Source of the DNA: Gammaproteobacteria bacterium | Lineage (GTDB): Bacteria; Pseudomonadota; Gammaproteobacteria; UBA6429; Thiohalophilaceae | Direction of reading: 5' to 3' | Assembly: GCA_024641445.1 (NCBI GenBank) | Contig: JAHEDA010000154.1 | Span: 1 to 5,987, forward strand | Length of the DNA stretch: 5,987 nucleotides | Shown: positions 1-5,987 of the stretch, one piece after another | How the letters are laid out: every line of letters begins with the position of its first letter | Numbering within the stretch: position 1 is the first letter of the stretch | Program-made: the position numbers and the translations under genes | Notes under the pieces: generated by a model | The model's input: the letters and a program-made list of their open reading frames with translations, nothing else | Told to the model about the DNA's origin: nothing | The model's database searches: none

Positions 1-411
1 GCACTGACCGAGGCCTCACGCGCCAGCATGAGTGCAACACCACCGACGACAACCAAGCAGAGTAGCAACATGGACCCTATCGCCGCCGAGATCGAGTACG
101 AAGACTTTGCCAAAATCGATTTGCGCATCGCCCGCATCGTCAAGGCCGAACACGTCGAGGGTGCCGACAAGCTGTTGCAACTCACGCTCGATATTGGTGA
201 TGGCACACGCAATGTCTTCGCCGGGATCAAGTCCGCCTATGCCCCGGAAGACCTGGAGGGCAAACTCACCGTGATGGTCGCCAACCTCAAACCGCGCAAG
301 ATGCGCTTTGGCATGTCCGAGGGCATGGTGCTGGCCGCAGGACCTGGCGCAAAAGACTTGTTTGTATTGCACCCGGACGAGGGCGCCCAACCGGGTATGA
401 GGGTGAAGTAA
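1..411 (+). CDS. metG: Methionyl-tRNA synthetase, C-terminal part (5' end outside window)
   Basis: The frame is open from base 1 and ends at TAA 409-411, giving 136 residues. Methionyl-tRNA synthetase charges tRNA-Met in the cytoplasm. What is visible is the appended tRNA-binding OB-fold domain (EMAPII/Trbp111 type), which stabilises the dimer and helps bind tRNA. The motifs FAKIDLRIARI, GADKLLQLTLDIG, RNVFAGIKSAY, MVANLKPRKMRFG and SEGMVLAAG align closely from memory with the end of E. coli MetG, which also finishes in a short G-x-x-VK tail. The first 30 or so residues are a Thr/Ser/Ala-rich linker. ATG codons at 28 and 70 exist, but the frame continues upstream without a stop, so I treat this as the tail of full-length metG. 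A free-standing Trbp111-like protein starting at 28 or 70 is less likely. metG near rnf is a known gammaproteobacterial neighbourhood, for example in Pseudomonas. Confidence 0.93.
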   Translation, partial: ALTEASRASMSATPPTTTKQSSNMDPIAAEIEYEDFAKIDLRIARIVKAEHVEGADKLLQLTLDIGDGTRNVFAGIKSAYAPEDLEGKLTVMVANLKPRKMRFGMSEGMVLAAGPGAKDLFVLHPDEGAQPGMRVK

Positions 412-500
412 TGAGTAGCCGGTGGTGAGTAACGTGGGAGTCGATTTGATACCACGCAGGAAATTTTCCGGTCAGCGTAATTCCCTTACAAAACACTTGA

Positions 501-514
501 TTGATCGGCATCAA
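501..514. promoter_or_regulatory. FNR/ANR-type operator upstream of rnfA
   Basis: The sequence reads TTGAT-CGGC-ATCAA, a perfect match to both half-sites of the FNR/ANR consensus TTGAT-N4-ATCAA. It is centred at 507.5, about 82 nt before the rnfA start. FNR and ANR are oxygen-sensing Fe-S regulators of the CRP family that bind this palindrome under anaerobic or microaerobic conditions. A second TTGAT half-site overlaps it at 497-501. The related DNR/NnrR regulators use similar boxes, so which family member binds is inferred. A CRP site is unlikely because the TGTGA half-site core is absent. Confidence 0.75.
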
Positions 515-549
515 ATATCCCATTGCCATTTCAACCTAAAGTTAAACTG
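501..549 (+). promoter_or_regulatory. Predicted class II FNR-dependent promoter of the rnf operon
   Basis: If the FNR box centre (507.5) sits at -41.5, as in class II FNR-activated promoters, transcription starts near 549 and the -10 hexamer should fall at 537-542. Those bases are TAAAGT, matching TATAAT at 4 of 6 positions including the key T1, A2 and T6. No good -35 hexamer is present, as expected when FNR occupies that region. The 5' leader would be about 41 nt. The start site is inferred from spacing alone. An additional promoter upstream, or read-through from metG, cannot be excluded, since no clear metG terminator is seen in 412-500. Confidence 0.5.
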
Positions 550-589
550 TTGTAACCTAGCCACACGCCACTAGCGACACGCTACCGCC

Positions 590-1171
590 ATGAAAGAATA
601 CGCACTTATCCTGGTTAGTACGATACTGGTCAATAACTTCGTGCTGGTGAAGTTCCTCGGCCTGTGTCCCTTCATGGGGGTATCGCGCAAACTGGAGACC
701 GCCACCGGGATGGGACTGGCCACCACCTTTGTGTTAACCCTCTCTTCAATTTGCAGTTATCTCGCCAATGAATACCTGCTCGCCCCCTTCGGGCTCGAAT
801 ACCTGCGCACCATCACCTTCATCCTCGTCATCGCCGCGGTGGTGCAACTGACCGAGATGATCGTGCGCAAGACCAGTCCCATGCTGTACCAACTGCTCGG
901 TATCTTCCTGCCCTTGATCACCACCAACTGCGCCGTACTGGGCGTGGCCCTGCTCAATGTGCAGACCGAGCATGGCTTTATCGCATCGGGCCTGTATGGC
1001 TTCGGCGCCGCCATTGGCTTCTCACTGGTACTGGTCCTGTTTGCCGCCATGCGTGAACGCATTCTGGTGGCCGATGTACCGACACCATTCAAGGGTCCGT
1101 CCATTGCGTTGATTACCGCAGGCCTGATGTCGATCGCCTTCATGGGTTTCTCTGGCCTGGTAAAGGGGTAG
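590..1171 (+). CDS. rnfA: Rnf complex membrane subunit RnfA (RsxA)
   Basis: This is a 193-residue inner-membrane protein, the same length as E. coli RsxA. RnfA pairs with RnfE in the ion-translocating core of the ferredoxin:NAD+ oxidoreductase. It is highly hydrophobic, with about six helices (roughly residues 4-24, 38-58, 71-91, 100-122, 133-153 and 170-190). Family motifs are NNFVLVKFLGLCPFMGVS near the N-terminus and LLGIFLPLITTNCAVLG at 102-118. Cys26 and Cys114 lie at the conserved positions that, with two cysteines of RnfE, ligate a membrane-embedded Fe-S centre in NQR/RNF complexes. NqrE is the sodium-pump homologue, but the neighbouring rnfB and rnfC assign this copy to Rnf. The start matches family length; there is no clear Shine-Dalgarno sequence before it, unlike rnfB and rnfE. 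First gene of the operon, downstream of the FNR-type box. Confidence 0.97.
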   Translation: MKEYALILVSTILVNNFVLVKFLGLCPFMGVSRKLETATGMGLATTFVLTLSSICSYLANEYLLAPFGLEYLRTITFILVIAAVVQLTEMIVRKTSPMLYQLLGIFLPLITTNCAVLGVALLNVQTEHGFIASGLYGFGAAIGFSLVLVLFAAMRERILVADVPTPFKGPSIALITAGLMSIAFMGFSGLVKG

Positions 1172-1172
1172 C

Positions 1173-1739
1173 ATGCTCACGGCGGTCTTGATCCTCGCCA
1201 TCCTGGCGCTCGTCTTTGGTCTGCTCCTGGGCTACGCCGCGATCCGATTCAAGGTGGAGGGCGACCCGGTCGCGGACAAGATCGACGCCATCCTGCCGCA
1301 GACCCAGTGTGGTCAGTGTGGCTTTGCCGGTTGCCGTCCCTACGCCGAGGCCATCGCCAAGGGTGAGGCCGACATCAATCAGTGCCCGCCTGGCGGTGAG
1401 GCCGTTATCCTCTCCCTCGCCGATCTCCTGGGCAAGGACCCCAAGCCCCTTAATGCCGAGCATGGCGAGGCCAAGGACATCAAGACCGTCGTCGTCATCG
1501 ATGAACAACAGTGTATCGGTTGCACCCTGTGTATCCAGGCCTGCCCGGTCGATGCCATCATCGGTGCCGCCAAGCTCATGCATACGGTCATCAAAGCTGA
1601 GTGCACGGGATGCAATCTTTGCATCCCACCCTGTCCGGTGGATTGCATACACATCGTACCTGTGGGTACCACACTACAGAGCTGGAAGTGGCCAAGCCCA
1701 GAGAAGACTGTCGCCGCAACAGAGGCGGTCACGCCATGA
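1173..1739 (+). CDS. rnfB: Rnf electron transport complex polyferredoxin subunit RnfB (RsxB)
   Basis: This 188-residue Fe-S protein receives or delivers electrons at the ferredoxin side of the complex. An N-terminal membrane anchor spans about residues 3-24. A 4Fe-4S (Fe4/Fes-type) domain follows with CGQCGFAGC and a distal Cys (46, 49, 54, 71). Two bacterial ferredoxin motifs follow: CIGCTLCIQACP (Cys 114, 117, 120, 124) and CTGCNLCIPPCP (Cys 144, 147, 150, 154). All expected ligands are present, so three 4Fe-4S clusters are predicted. E. coli RsxB is 192 residues with the same layout. The start lies 1 nt after the rnfA stop and is preceded by AAAGGGG at 1162-1168, a plausible ribosome site inside the end of rnfA. 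The stop overlaps the rnfC start as ATGA. Confidence 0.97.
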   Translation: MLTAVLILAILALVFGLLLGYAAIRFKVEGDPVADKIDAILPQTQCGQCGFAGCRPYAEAIAKGEADINQCPPGGEAVILSLADLLGKDPKPLNAEHGEAKDIKTVVVIDEQQCIGCTLCIQACPVDAIIGAAKLMHTVIKAECTGCNLCIPPCPVDCIHIVPVGTTLQSWKWPSPEKTVAATEAVTP

Positions 1740-3370
1740 TACATAAACTGAATCGCTTTCATGGTGGTCTGCACCTCCCCGATCATAAGGCCGTCTCCAT
1801 GCAGGCGCAGGTCACCCCACAGCCCTTACCAAAACAACTGGTCATCCCATTGCAACAGCACATCGGTGCAATCGATGAACCCTCTGTCAACCCGGGTGAG
1901 CGAGTGCTGAAGGGACAGCTCATCGCGCGTAGCGACGCCCATGTCAGCGCCCCGATACATGCCCCAAGTTCGGGGACGATTGTTGCCATCGAGGCTCGAC
2001 CCGTAGCACACCCCTCCGGCATGCCTGCGGCATGTATTGTCATCGAGACCGATGGCAAAGATGAGTGGACCACACTCACCCCATGCGCGGACTACACCCA
2101 GCTATCACCCGAGACCCTGCGCCAACGCGTACACGAGGCAGGCATCGTCGGCCTGGGTGGTGCGGGATTTCCTTCCTTTATCAAACTCACACCGGGCATT
2201 GGCAAGGTGGTCGAGACGCTGATCCTCAACGGTGCCGAGTGCGAACCCTATATCACCTGTGACGCCATGCTGATGCAGGCCCGCCCTGATACGGTGTTGC
2301 AGGGTGCACAGATCATGTTACAGGCGGTTCAGGCGCGACACTGTCTGATCGGTGTCGAAGACAACAAACCCACTGCCATTGCGGCACTACAACACGCCCT
2401 GCAAGCACTGAACGATGATCGCATTCGCATCGTGCCCATTCCAACCATCTACCCGACGGGTGGTGAGAGGCAATTGATCAAGGTGTTAACGGGTAAAGAG
2501 ACCCCCACGCACAAACTGCCGATTGATGTCGGCGTGGTCTGTCACAATGTGGCTACCGCCGCCGCCGTGGCCGATGCCATCATCGAGGGCAAACCTCTCA
2601 TCAGTCGCTATGTCACCGTAACCGGTGCAGGGATTGGGCAGGCACACAATCTTGAGGTGTTGATCGGCACGCCCATGCAGACCTTGTTAGAAGAGTGTGC
2701 TGCAAGGAACGTCCCCGATATGCAAACCATTATGGGTGGACCCATGATGGGCTTTGTCGTTGAGGATTTGCAGGCACCGGTGATCAAGACCACTAATTGC
2801 CTCCTGCATCAGACAAAACCCCAGTCCCAAGCCGCCCTGCCCTGTATCCGTTGCGGTGAGTGCATGCGTGTCTGTCCGGCGCAGTTACTGCCGCAACAAC
2901 TCTATTGGCATGCACGGGCGAAAGACCTTGATAAGACGCAGGACTACAAACTGTTTGACTGTATCGAGTGCGGTTGTTGTGCCTACGTCTGCCCGAGCCA
3001 CATACCACTGGTGCATTACTATCGTTTTGCCAAGACTGAGATCTGGGCGCGCGAACGCGAGAAACTAAAATCAGACCACGCGCGTGAGCGTCACGAGTTT
3101 CACCTGCAACGACTGGAGCGCAAAAAACAGGAAGATGAAGAGCGCAAACGCAAGAAGCGTGAATTGTTGCAACGTGCCGAATCACCTGATGATAATAAGC
3201 AGGATGCCATTGCCGCCGCACTGGAGCGGGTCAAGGCCAAAAAGGCCGCGCAACAAGTCGCGCCGCAGAATACGGAGAACCTGACAACCGCACAGCAGGC
3301 GAAGATCGACGCGATCGAATCGCGTCGTAAGACTCTCTCTAACGACTCTGGTCAGGATGAAGGACAATGA
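1736..3370 (+). CDS. rnfC: Rnf electron transport complex NADH/FMN subunit RnfC (RsxC)
   Basis: This 544-residue cytoplasmic peripheral subunit carries the predicted NADH and FMN sites, homologous to NuoF of complex I. The N-terminal FHGGLHLPDHK (8-18) is typical of RnfC. The nucleotide/flavin region includes GLGGAGFP (139-146) and NGAECEPYIT (165-174), then GVEDNKP and YPTGGERQL. Two ferredoxin-like motifs bind 4Fe-4S clusters: CIRCGECMRVCP (Cys 370, 373, 376, 380) and CIECGCCAYVCP (Cys 409, 412, 415, 419). Residues about 435-480 are highly charged (Lys/Arg/Glu) and probably a coiled coil, followed by one DAIAAALERVK motif (490-500). The E. coli protein is longer (about 740 residues) because of an extended Ala-rich tail. 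The frame is open back to an ATG at 1601, but homology, the ATGA overlap with rnfB and protein length favour 1736. Confidence 0.96.
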   Translation: MIHKLNRFHGGLHLPDHKAVSMQAQVTPQPLPKQLVIPLQQHIGAIDEPSVNPGERVLKGQLIARSDAHVSAPIHAPSSGTIVAIEARPVAHPSGMPAACIVIETDGKDEWTTLTPCADYTQLSPETLRQRVHEAGIVGLGGAGFPSFIKLTPGIGKVVETLILNGAECEPYITCDAMLMQARPDTVLQGAQIMLQAVQARHCLIGVEDNKPTAIAALQHALQALNDDRIRIVPIPTIYPTGGERQLIKVLTGKETPTHKLPIDVGVVCHNVATAAAVADAIIEGKPLISRYVTVTGAGIGQAHNLEVLIGTPMQTLLEECAARNVPDMQTIMGGPMMGFVVEDLQAPVIKTTNCLLHQTKPQSQAALPCIRCGECMRVCPAQLLPQQLYWHARAKDLDKTQDYKLFDCIECGCCAYVCPSHIPLVHYYRFAKTEIWAREREKLKSDHARERHEFHLQRLERKKQEDEERKRKKRELLQRAESPDDNKQDAIAAALERVKAKKAAQQVAPQNTENLTTAQQAKIDAIESRRKTLSNDSGQDEGQ

Positions 3371-4404
3371 CAAGCACCCTTCCAAACAGCTCACCCTATA
3401 CGAGTGCCCCGGCCAGTGTCAGTCGGGTCATGCTGAAGGTCATCTATGCCATGATCCCGGGCAGTATTGCGCACGTGTATTTTTTCGGTTGGGGCCTGCT
3501 CATCAACATGACGATCGCCCTCATGACGGCCCTGCTTGCGGAGAGCGTGGTAATGCAATTACGCAAACGCCCCACGCTCCCCGCACTGTTCGATGGCAGC
3601 GCCACGGTCACCGCGCTGCTGCTCGCGCTGGCCATCCCACCCCTGGCACCCTGGTGGCTACCCATGCTGGGCAGCGCATTCGCGATCCTGGTGGCCAAAC
3701 ACCTCTACGGCGGACTGGGTTTTAACCCCTTCAACCCGGCGATGGTGGGCTACGCCATGCTGTTGATCGCCTTCCCGCAGAATATGACGGCGTGGATCCC
3801 GCCCCATGAACTTGGCAACACGCTTAGCTTCATGCAAACACTCGACTACAGCATGGTGGGCACTCTGCCTGCGAATCAGACACTCGATGCAATTACCATG
3901 GCATCACCGCTCGATACCCTGAAGACACAGCTCATGCTCGATACCACGGTGTCGCAGATCCTGCTGACCAAACCTGTATTCAGTGGTATGGCCGGGATCG
4001 GCTGGGAGTGGGTCAATCTCATGTTTCTACTTGGGGGCATCTGGCTGCTGCTACGCCGGGTCATCACCTGGCACATCCCGGTTGCCGTATTGGCTGGACT
4101 GGGGGCGATGTCGGCGCTCGCGTGGTTGATCGACAGCAATCACTTTGCCACACCGGTCTTTCACTGGTTGAGTGGCGCCAGCATGCTCGGCGCCTTCTTT
4201 ATTGCGACCGACCCCGTCACCGCCTGCACCACGCCACGCGGACAGCTTGTTTATGGCGCCCTCATGGGCGTGCTGATCTATATTATCCGTGTTTGGGGTG
4301 GCTATCCCGATGGTGTCGCCTTTGCCGTGTTGTTGTTGAACATGGCGGTGCCGACGATAGACTATTACACGCAACCGCGCGTATTTGGGCACGGCGGCAA
4401 ATAG
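3367..4404 (+). CDS. rnfD: Rnf complex membrane flavoprotein subunit RnfD (RsxD)
   Basis: This is a 345-residue polytopic inner-membrane protein, homologous to NqrB. It carries covalent FMN and takes part in coupling electron flow to ion movement. Recognisable segments are SSPYTSA (8-14), LALAIPPLAPWWLPMLG (86-102), KHLYGGLGFNPFNPAMVGY (111-129), SGASMLGAFFIATDPVTA (269-286), GGYPDGVAFAVLLLN (311-325) and the C-terminal IDYYTQPRVFGH. About eight to ten membrane helices are likely. The flavinylation motif is DAITMASPLDT at 174-184. In E. coli the same place reads DGISQATPLDT, and the Thr is the FMN-linked residue known from Vibrio. Here it is Ser180 (codon TCA, 3904-3906). The start overlaps the rnfC stop by 4 nt, with AAGGA at 3360-3364 and AGGA at 3354-3357 as possible ribosome sites. 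Confidence 0.96.
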   Translation: MTSTLPNSSPYTSAPASVSRVMLKVIYAMIPGSIAHVYFFGWGLLINMTIALMTALLAESVVMQLRKRPTLPALFDGSATVTALLLALAIPPLAPWWLPMLGSAFAILVAKHLYGGLGFNPFNPAMVGYAMLLIAFPQNMTAWIPPHELGNTLSFMQTLDYSMVGTLPANQTLDAITMASPLDTLKTQLMLDTTVSQILLTKPVFSGMAGIGWEWVNLMFLLGGIWLLLRRVITWHIPVAVLAGLGAMSALAWLIDSNHFATPVFHWLSGASMLGAFFIATDPVTACTTPRGQLVYGALMGVLIYIIRVWGGYPDGVAFAVLLLNMAVPTIDYYTQPRVFGHGGK

Positions 4405-4406
4405 TC

Positions 4407-5036
4407 ATGCAAAAAAACATTCTCATCAGCGCTATCCTGCTCGGTCTGTTTGCCGTACTGGGTACAGGCCTGGTTGCGTTTACCTATGATAAGACGGCAC
4501 CCCGCATTGCCGAAAACGAGCGCGAACTTTTATTACACCGACTGCACGAGCTGGTCCCGGCAGAGGCCCATGACAATGTGCTGGACAGCGACACCATCAA
4601 CGTTAATGTAGCCTCCCTCGGCAGCAAACAGCCCCTCACCGTTTACCGCGCCCGCAAACAGGGCAAACCCGTCGCCGCCATCATGACCGTGGTCGCCTCG
4701 GAGGGATACAGTGGCGATATCCGGCTGCTGGTCGCCATCCGCGCCGACGGCGAGCTCGCAGGGGTCCGCGTCATCAAGCACAACGAGACGCCTGGACTCG
4801 GTGACGCGATCGAAGAGACCCGCTCATCGTGGATACTGGGCTTCGCCGGTAAGTCACTACAAAACCTTAGTGAAAAAGAGTGGCACGTCAAACGTGACGG
4901 CGGCAGTTTCGACCAATTCAGCGGCGCCACCATTACACCGCGCGCCGTGGTGAAGGCCGTGCATAACGCCCTGCTATACTTTACGGCACATCGTGATGAA
5001 CTCTTCCGTCAGACCCAGGAGGCCAAACATGAGTAA
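4407..5036 (+). CDS. rnfG: Rnf complex FMN-binding subunit RnfG (RsxG)
   Basis: This 209-residue subunit has one N-terminal membrane helix (about residues 5-26) and a periplasmic FMN-binding domain, homologous to NqrC. The covalent FMN site is SGAT at 172-175. The acceptor is Thr175, the same residue number reported for Vibrio RnfG, and flavin is attached by the transferase ApbE, which is not in this window. Other family motifs are EGYSGDIRLLVAI (99-111) and HNETPGLGD (125-133). The reading frame is open upstream to 4008, but those codons lie inside rnfD. ATG 4407, 2 nt after the rnfD stop, gives the normal family length and a proper membrane anchor. Only a weak GGCGG (4393-4397) precedes it, so translation is probably coupled to rnfD. 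Codons 2-4 contain a run of seven A (4411-4417). Confidence 0.96.
   Translation: MQKNILISAILLGLFAVLGTGLVAFTYDKTAPRIAENERELLLHRLHELVPAEAHDNVLDSDTINVNVASLGSKQPLTVYRARKQGKPVAAIMTVVASEGYSGDIRLLVAIRADGELAGVRVIKHNETPGLGDAIEETRSSWILGFAGKSLQNLSEKEWHVKRDGGSFDQFSGATITPRAVVKAVHNALLYFTAHRDELFRQTQEAKHE
5017..5022 (+). promoter_or_regulatory. Strong ribosome binding site deciding the rnfE start
   Basis: AGGAGG, a full Shine-Dalgarno core, lies 6 nt upstream of ATG 5029 and inside the end of rnfG. It selects this ATG over the in-frame ATG at 4993, which would add 12 residues not seen in RnfE proteins. It is the best ribosome site in the operon. Confidence 0.85.
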
Positions 5037-5712
5037 CTACCGCCAGATCGCCTACGAAGGTTTGTGGAAAAACAATTCGTCACTGGTACAGATCCTCGGC
5101 CTGTGTCCCCTGTTGGCCGTGTCGAATACCATGGTCAATGCACTCGGCCTCGGTCTGGCGACGATGTTGACGCTGGTCACGACCAATCTTGCCATCTCCC
5201 TGATCCGCCATCTGGTGCGCCCGGAGATCCGCATCCCGGTGTTTGTCCTCATCATCGCCTCGGTCGTCACCACGATCGAGTTGGCCATGAATGCCTGGTT
5301 TCACGAGCTGTATAACCTCCTCGGCATCTTCATCCCACTCATCGTCACCAACTGCATCATCATGGGCCGCGCCGAGGCCTTTGCCTCCAAGCACCCCGTC
5401 AGCGAGGCCGTGGCGGATGGTTTCTTCATGGGCCTGGGTTCCACGATTGTGTTGCTGCTGCTCGGTACGCTGCGCGAGGCCATCGGCTTTGGCACCCTCA
5501 TGCAACACGCGGAATTATTGTTTGGCGATATGGGGAGGGCGATGACCGTGACCCTCGTCGATAACTACAAGGGCTATCTGCTGGCGATCCTGCCACCGGG
5601 TGCCTTCATTGGCCTCGGTCTGTTGATCGCGGTCAAAAACATCATCGACAAGCGCCTGGCGGAAAAACCTGCGCGGGTGATGGTAGCAGGCCCCAGTAAG
5701 GCCGTTTCCTGA
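5029..5712 (+). CDS. rnfE: Rnf complex membrane subunit RnfE (RsxE)
   Basis: This 227-residue inner-membrane protein is a paralogue of RnfA and homologous to NqrD. The N-terminus SNYRQIAYEGLWKNNSSLVQ is characteristic of RnfE. Paired motifs match RnfA: LGLCPLLAVSNT around Cys26, and LLGIFIPLIVTNCIIMG (97-113) with Cys109. These two cysteines should complete the Fe-S centre shared with RnfA Cys26 and Cys114. Further signatures are GRAEAFASKHP (113-123), GLGSTIVLLLLGTLREAIG (135-153) and ILPPGAFIGLGLLIA (187-201). About six helices are expected. The gene overlaps the end of rnfG by 8 nt and has a strong AGGAGG. It is the last gene of the operon; in many gammaproteobacteria nth follows, but none is seen in the remaining 275 nt. 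Confidence 0.97.
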   Translation: MSNYRQIAYEGLWKNNSSLVQILGLCPLLAVSNTMVNALGLGLATMLTLVTTNLAISLIRHLVRPEIRIPVFVLIIASVVTTIELAMNAWFHELYNLLGIFIPLIVTNCIIMGRAEAFASKHPVSEAVADGFFMGLGSTIVLLLLGTLREAIGFGTLMQHAELLFGDMGRAMTVTLVDNYKGYLLAILPPGAFIGLGLLIAVKNIIDKRLAEKPARVMVAGPSKAVS

Positions 5713-5762
5713 TCCTGACTTGCCTGCATAGCCTGTAGCCTGGATGGAACGACTTGAGACCT

Positions 5763-5863
5763 AAATAACCGTTCCGAAATGGTATCCACCGAACGATTCC
5801 TTCTCCCTCCGGGAGAAGGCTAGGATGAGGGGGTAGATGGGTACCATTTAGGAACACTTATTT
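5763..5863. repeat. Composite palindromic element: 26-bp inverted ends around a REP-like hairpin
   Basis: Arms at 5763-5788 and 5838-5863 are reverse complements at 22 of 26 positions. The core GTTCCgAAATGGTAtCCA at 5771-5788 pairs with 5838-5855 at 16 of 18. Inside is a perfect 9-bp hairpin, CCTTCTCCC at 5799-5807 and GGGAGAAGG at 5811-5819 with loop TCC, followed by CTAGGATGAGGGGG. That inner part resembles the dispersed CCTCTCCCTCCGGGAGAGGG...GTGAGGG family of REP-like repeats seen in many proteobacterial genomes (recognised from memory). The whole is 101 bp, non-coding, and has no obvious target-site duplication. It could be a small non-autonomous mobile element (MITE/REP type), and as RNA it could fold into a long stem that protects or ends the rnf transcript. 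It is not a classic terminator, since the final TTATTT is a poor U-tract. Confidence 0.7.
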
Positions 5864-5987
5864 CTTACGGCTTACATAGCCCACCCCGATTATCATTAAC
5901 GCTGTATCCGGGTGACTTACTGAACAAATAACGACCAATCATTCTGCATTTTACGGCCACAAAAAACTGCAAAATACAGACAGAATT
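5864..5987. other. Non-coding tail to the window edge
   Basis: No supported gene, RNA gene or clear promoter is visible. The segment is more AT-rich than the operon. It contains an A6 run (5961-5966) and weak matching pieces, ATTCTG at 5941-5946 and CAGAAT at 5981-5986. These might belong to an inverted repeat or terminator cut off by the window end, but this is too short to call. Confidence 0.4.

Noticed and set aside
433..456. CGTGG/CCACG inverted repeat as a metG terminator
   Set aside because: The stem has only 5 bp with a 14-nt loop and no U-tract follows.
461..469. GGAAATTTTCC near-palindrome (459-469) as an operator or terminator
   Set aside because: Short, AT-centred and without a U-tract; palindromes of this length are expected by chance.
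1140..1652. 170-codon open frame on the minus strand opposite rnfB
   Set aside because: It lies antisense to a gene with clear ferredoxin motifs; its predicted protein shows no recognisable domain and it is explained by the codon bias of rnfB.
1601..1735. Upstream in-frame extension of rnfC to ATG 1601
   Set aside because: It would overlap most of the second ferredoxin motif of rnfB, add 45 residues not found in RnfC, and ignore the ATGA coupling at 1736.
4008..4406. Upstream extension of the rnfG frame
   Set aside because: It lies wholly inside rnfD, encodes a Trp/Arg/His-rich sequence typical of a shadow frame, and would remove the N-terminal membrane anchor from its expected place.
590..5712. 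An NQR (sodium-pumping NADH:quinone oxidoreductase) operon
   Set aside because: The gene order rnfABCDGE, the RnfB polyferredoxin and the RnfC ferredoxin motifs are Rnf-specific; nqrA and nqrF are absent.
5941..5987. Inverted repeat or terminator near the right edge
   Set aside because: Pairing requires a bulge and mismatches, and the window stops before any tail could be judged.

Overview
The window carries a complete six-gene rnf (rsx) operon, rnfABCDGE, on the + strand. It is preceded by the 3' end of metG (methionyl-tRNA synthetase) and followed by a short non-coding stretch with a repeat element. The proteins resemble Escherichia coli and Vibrio RsxABCDGE closely in length, motifs and gene order. 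Together with the metG-rnf linkage, moderately GC-rich codon use and an FNR/ANR-type operator, this points to a facultatively anaerobic or microaerobic gammaproteobacterium. The species cannot be named from this sequence.

Layout: positions 1-411 are the C-terminal tRNA-binding domain of metG, entering from beyond the left edge. Positions 412-589 are a 178-nt intergenic region holding a perfect TTGAT-N4-ATCAA palindrome and a suitably spaced -10-like hexamer, read here as an FNR-dependent promoter for rnf. Positions 590-5712 are rnfA, rnfB, rnfC, rnfD, rnfG and rnfE. The genes are separated by 1-2 nt or overlap by 4-8 nt, so they almost certainly form one translationally coupled transcript. 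Positions 5713-5987 contain no gene. Their main content is a 101-bp element with imperfect 26-bp inverted ends and an inner REP-like hairpin.

How the genes work together: Rnf is an inner-membrane, ion-motive ferredoxin (or flavodoxin):NAD+ oxidoreductase. RnfC is the NADH/FMN subunit with two 4Fe-4S clusters. RnfB is a membrane-anchored polyferredoxin. RnfA and RnfE are paired six-helix membrane proteins sharing an Fe-S centre. RnfD and RnfG carry covalently bound FMN. In enteric bacteria the same complex (Rsx) reduces SoxR; in diazotrophs it supplies low-potential electrons to nitrogenase. Nothing in the window decides between these roles.

I see no undescribed multi-gene system here. The points worth a second look are the FNR-type promoter, a Thr-to-Ser change at the predicted covalent FMN site of RnfD, and the composite palindromic repeat after rnfE.
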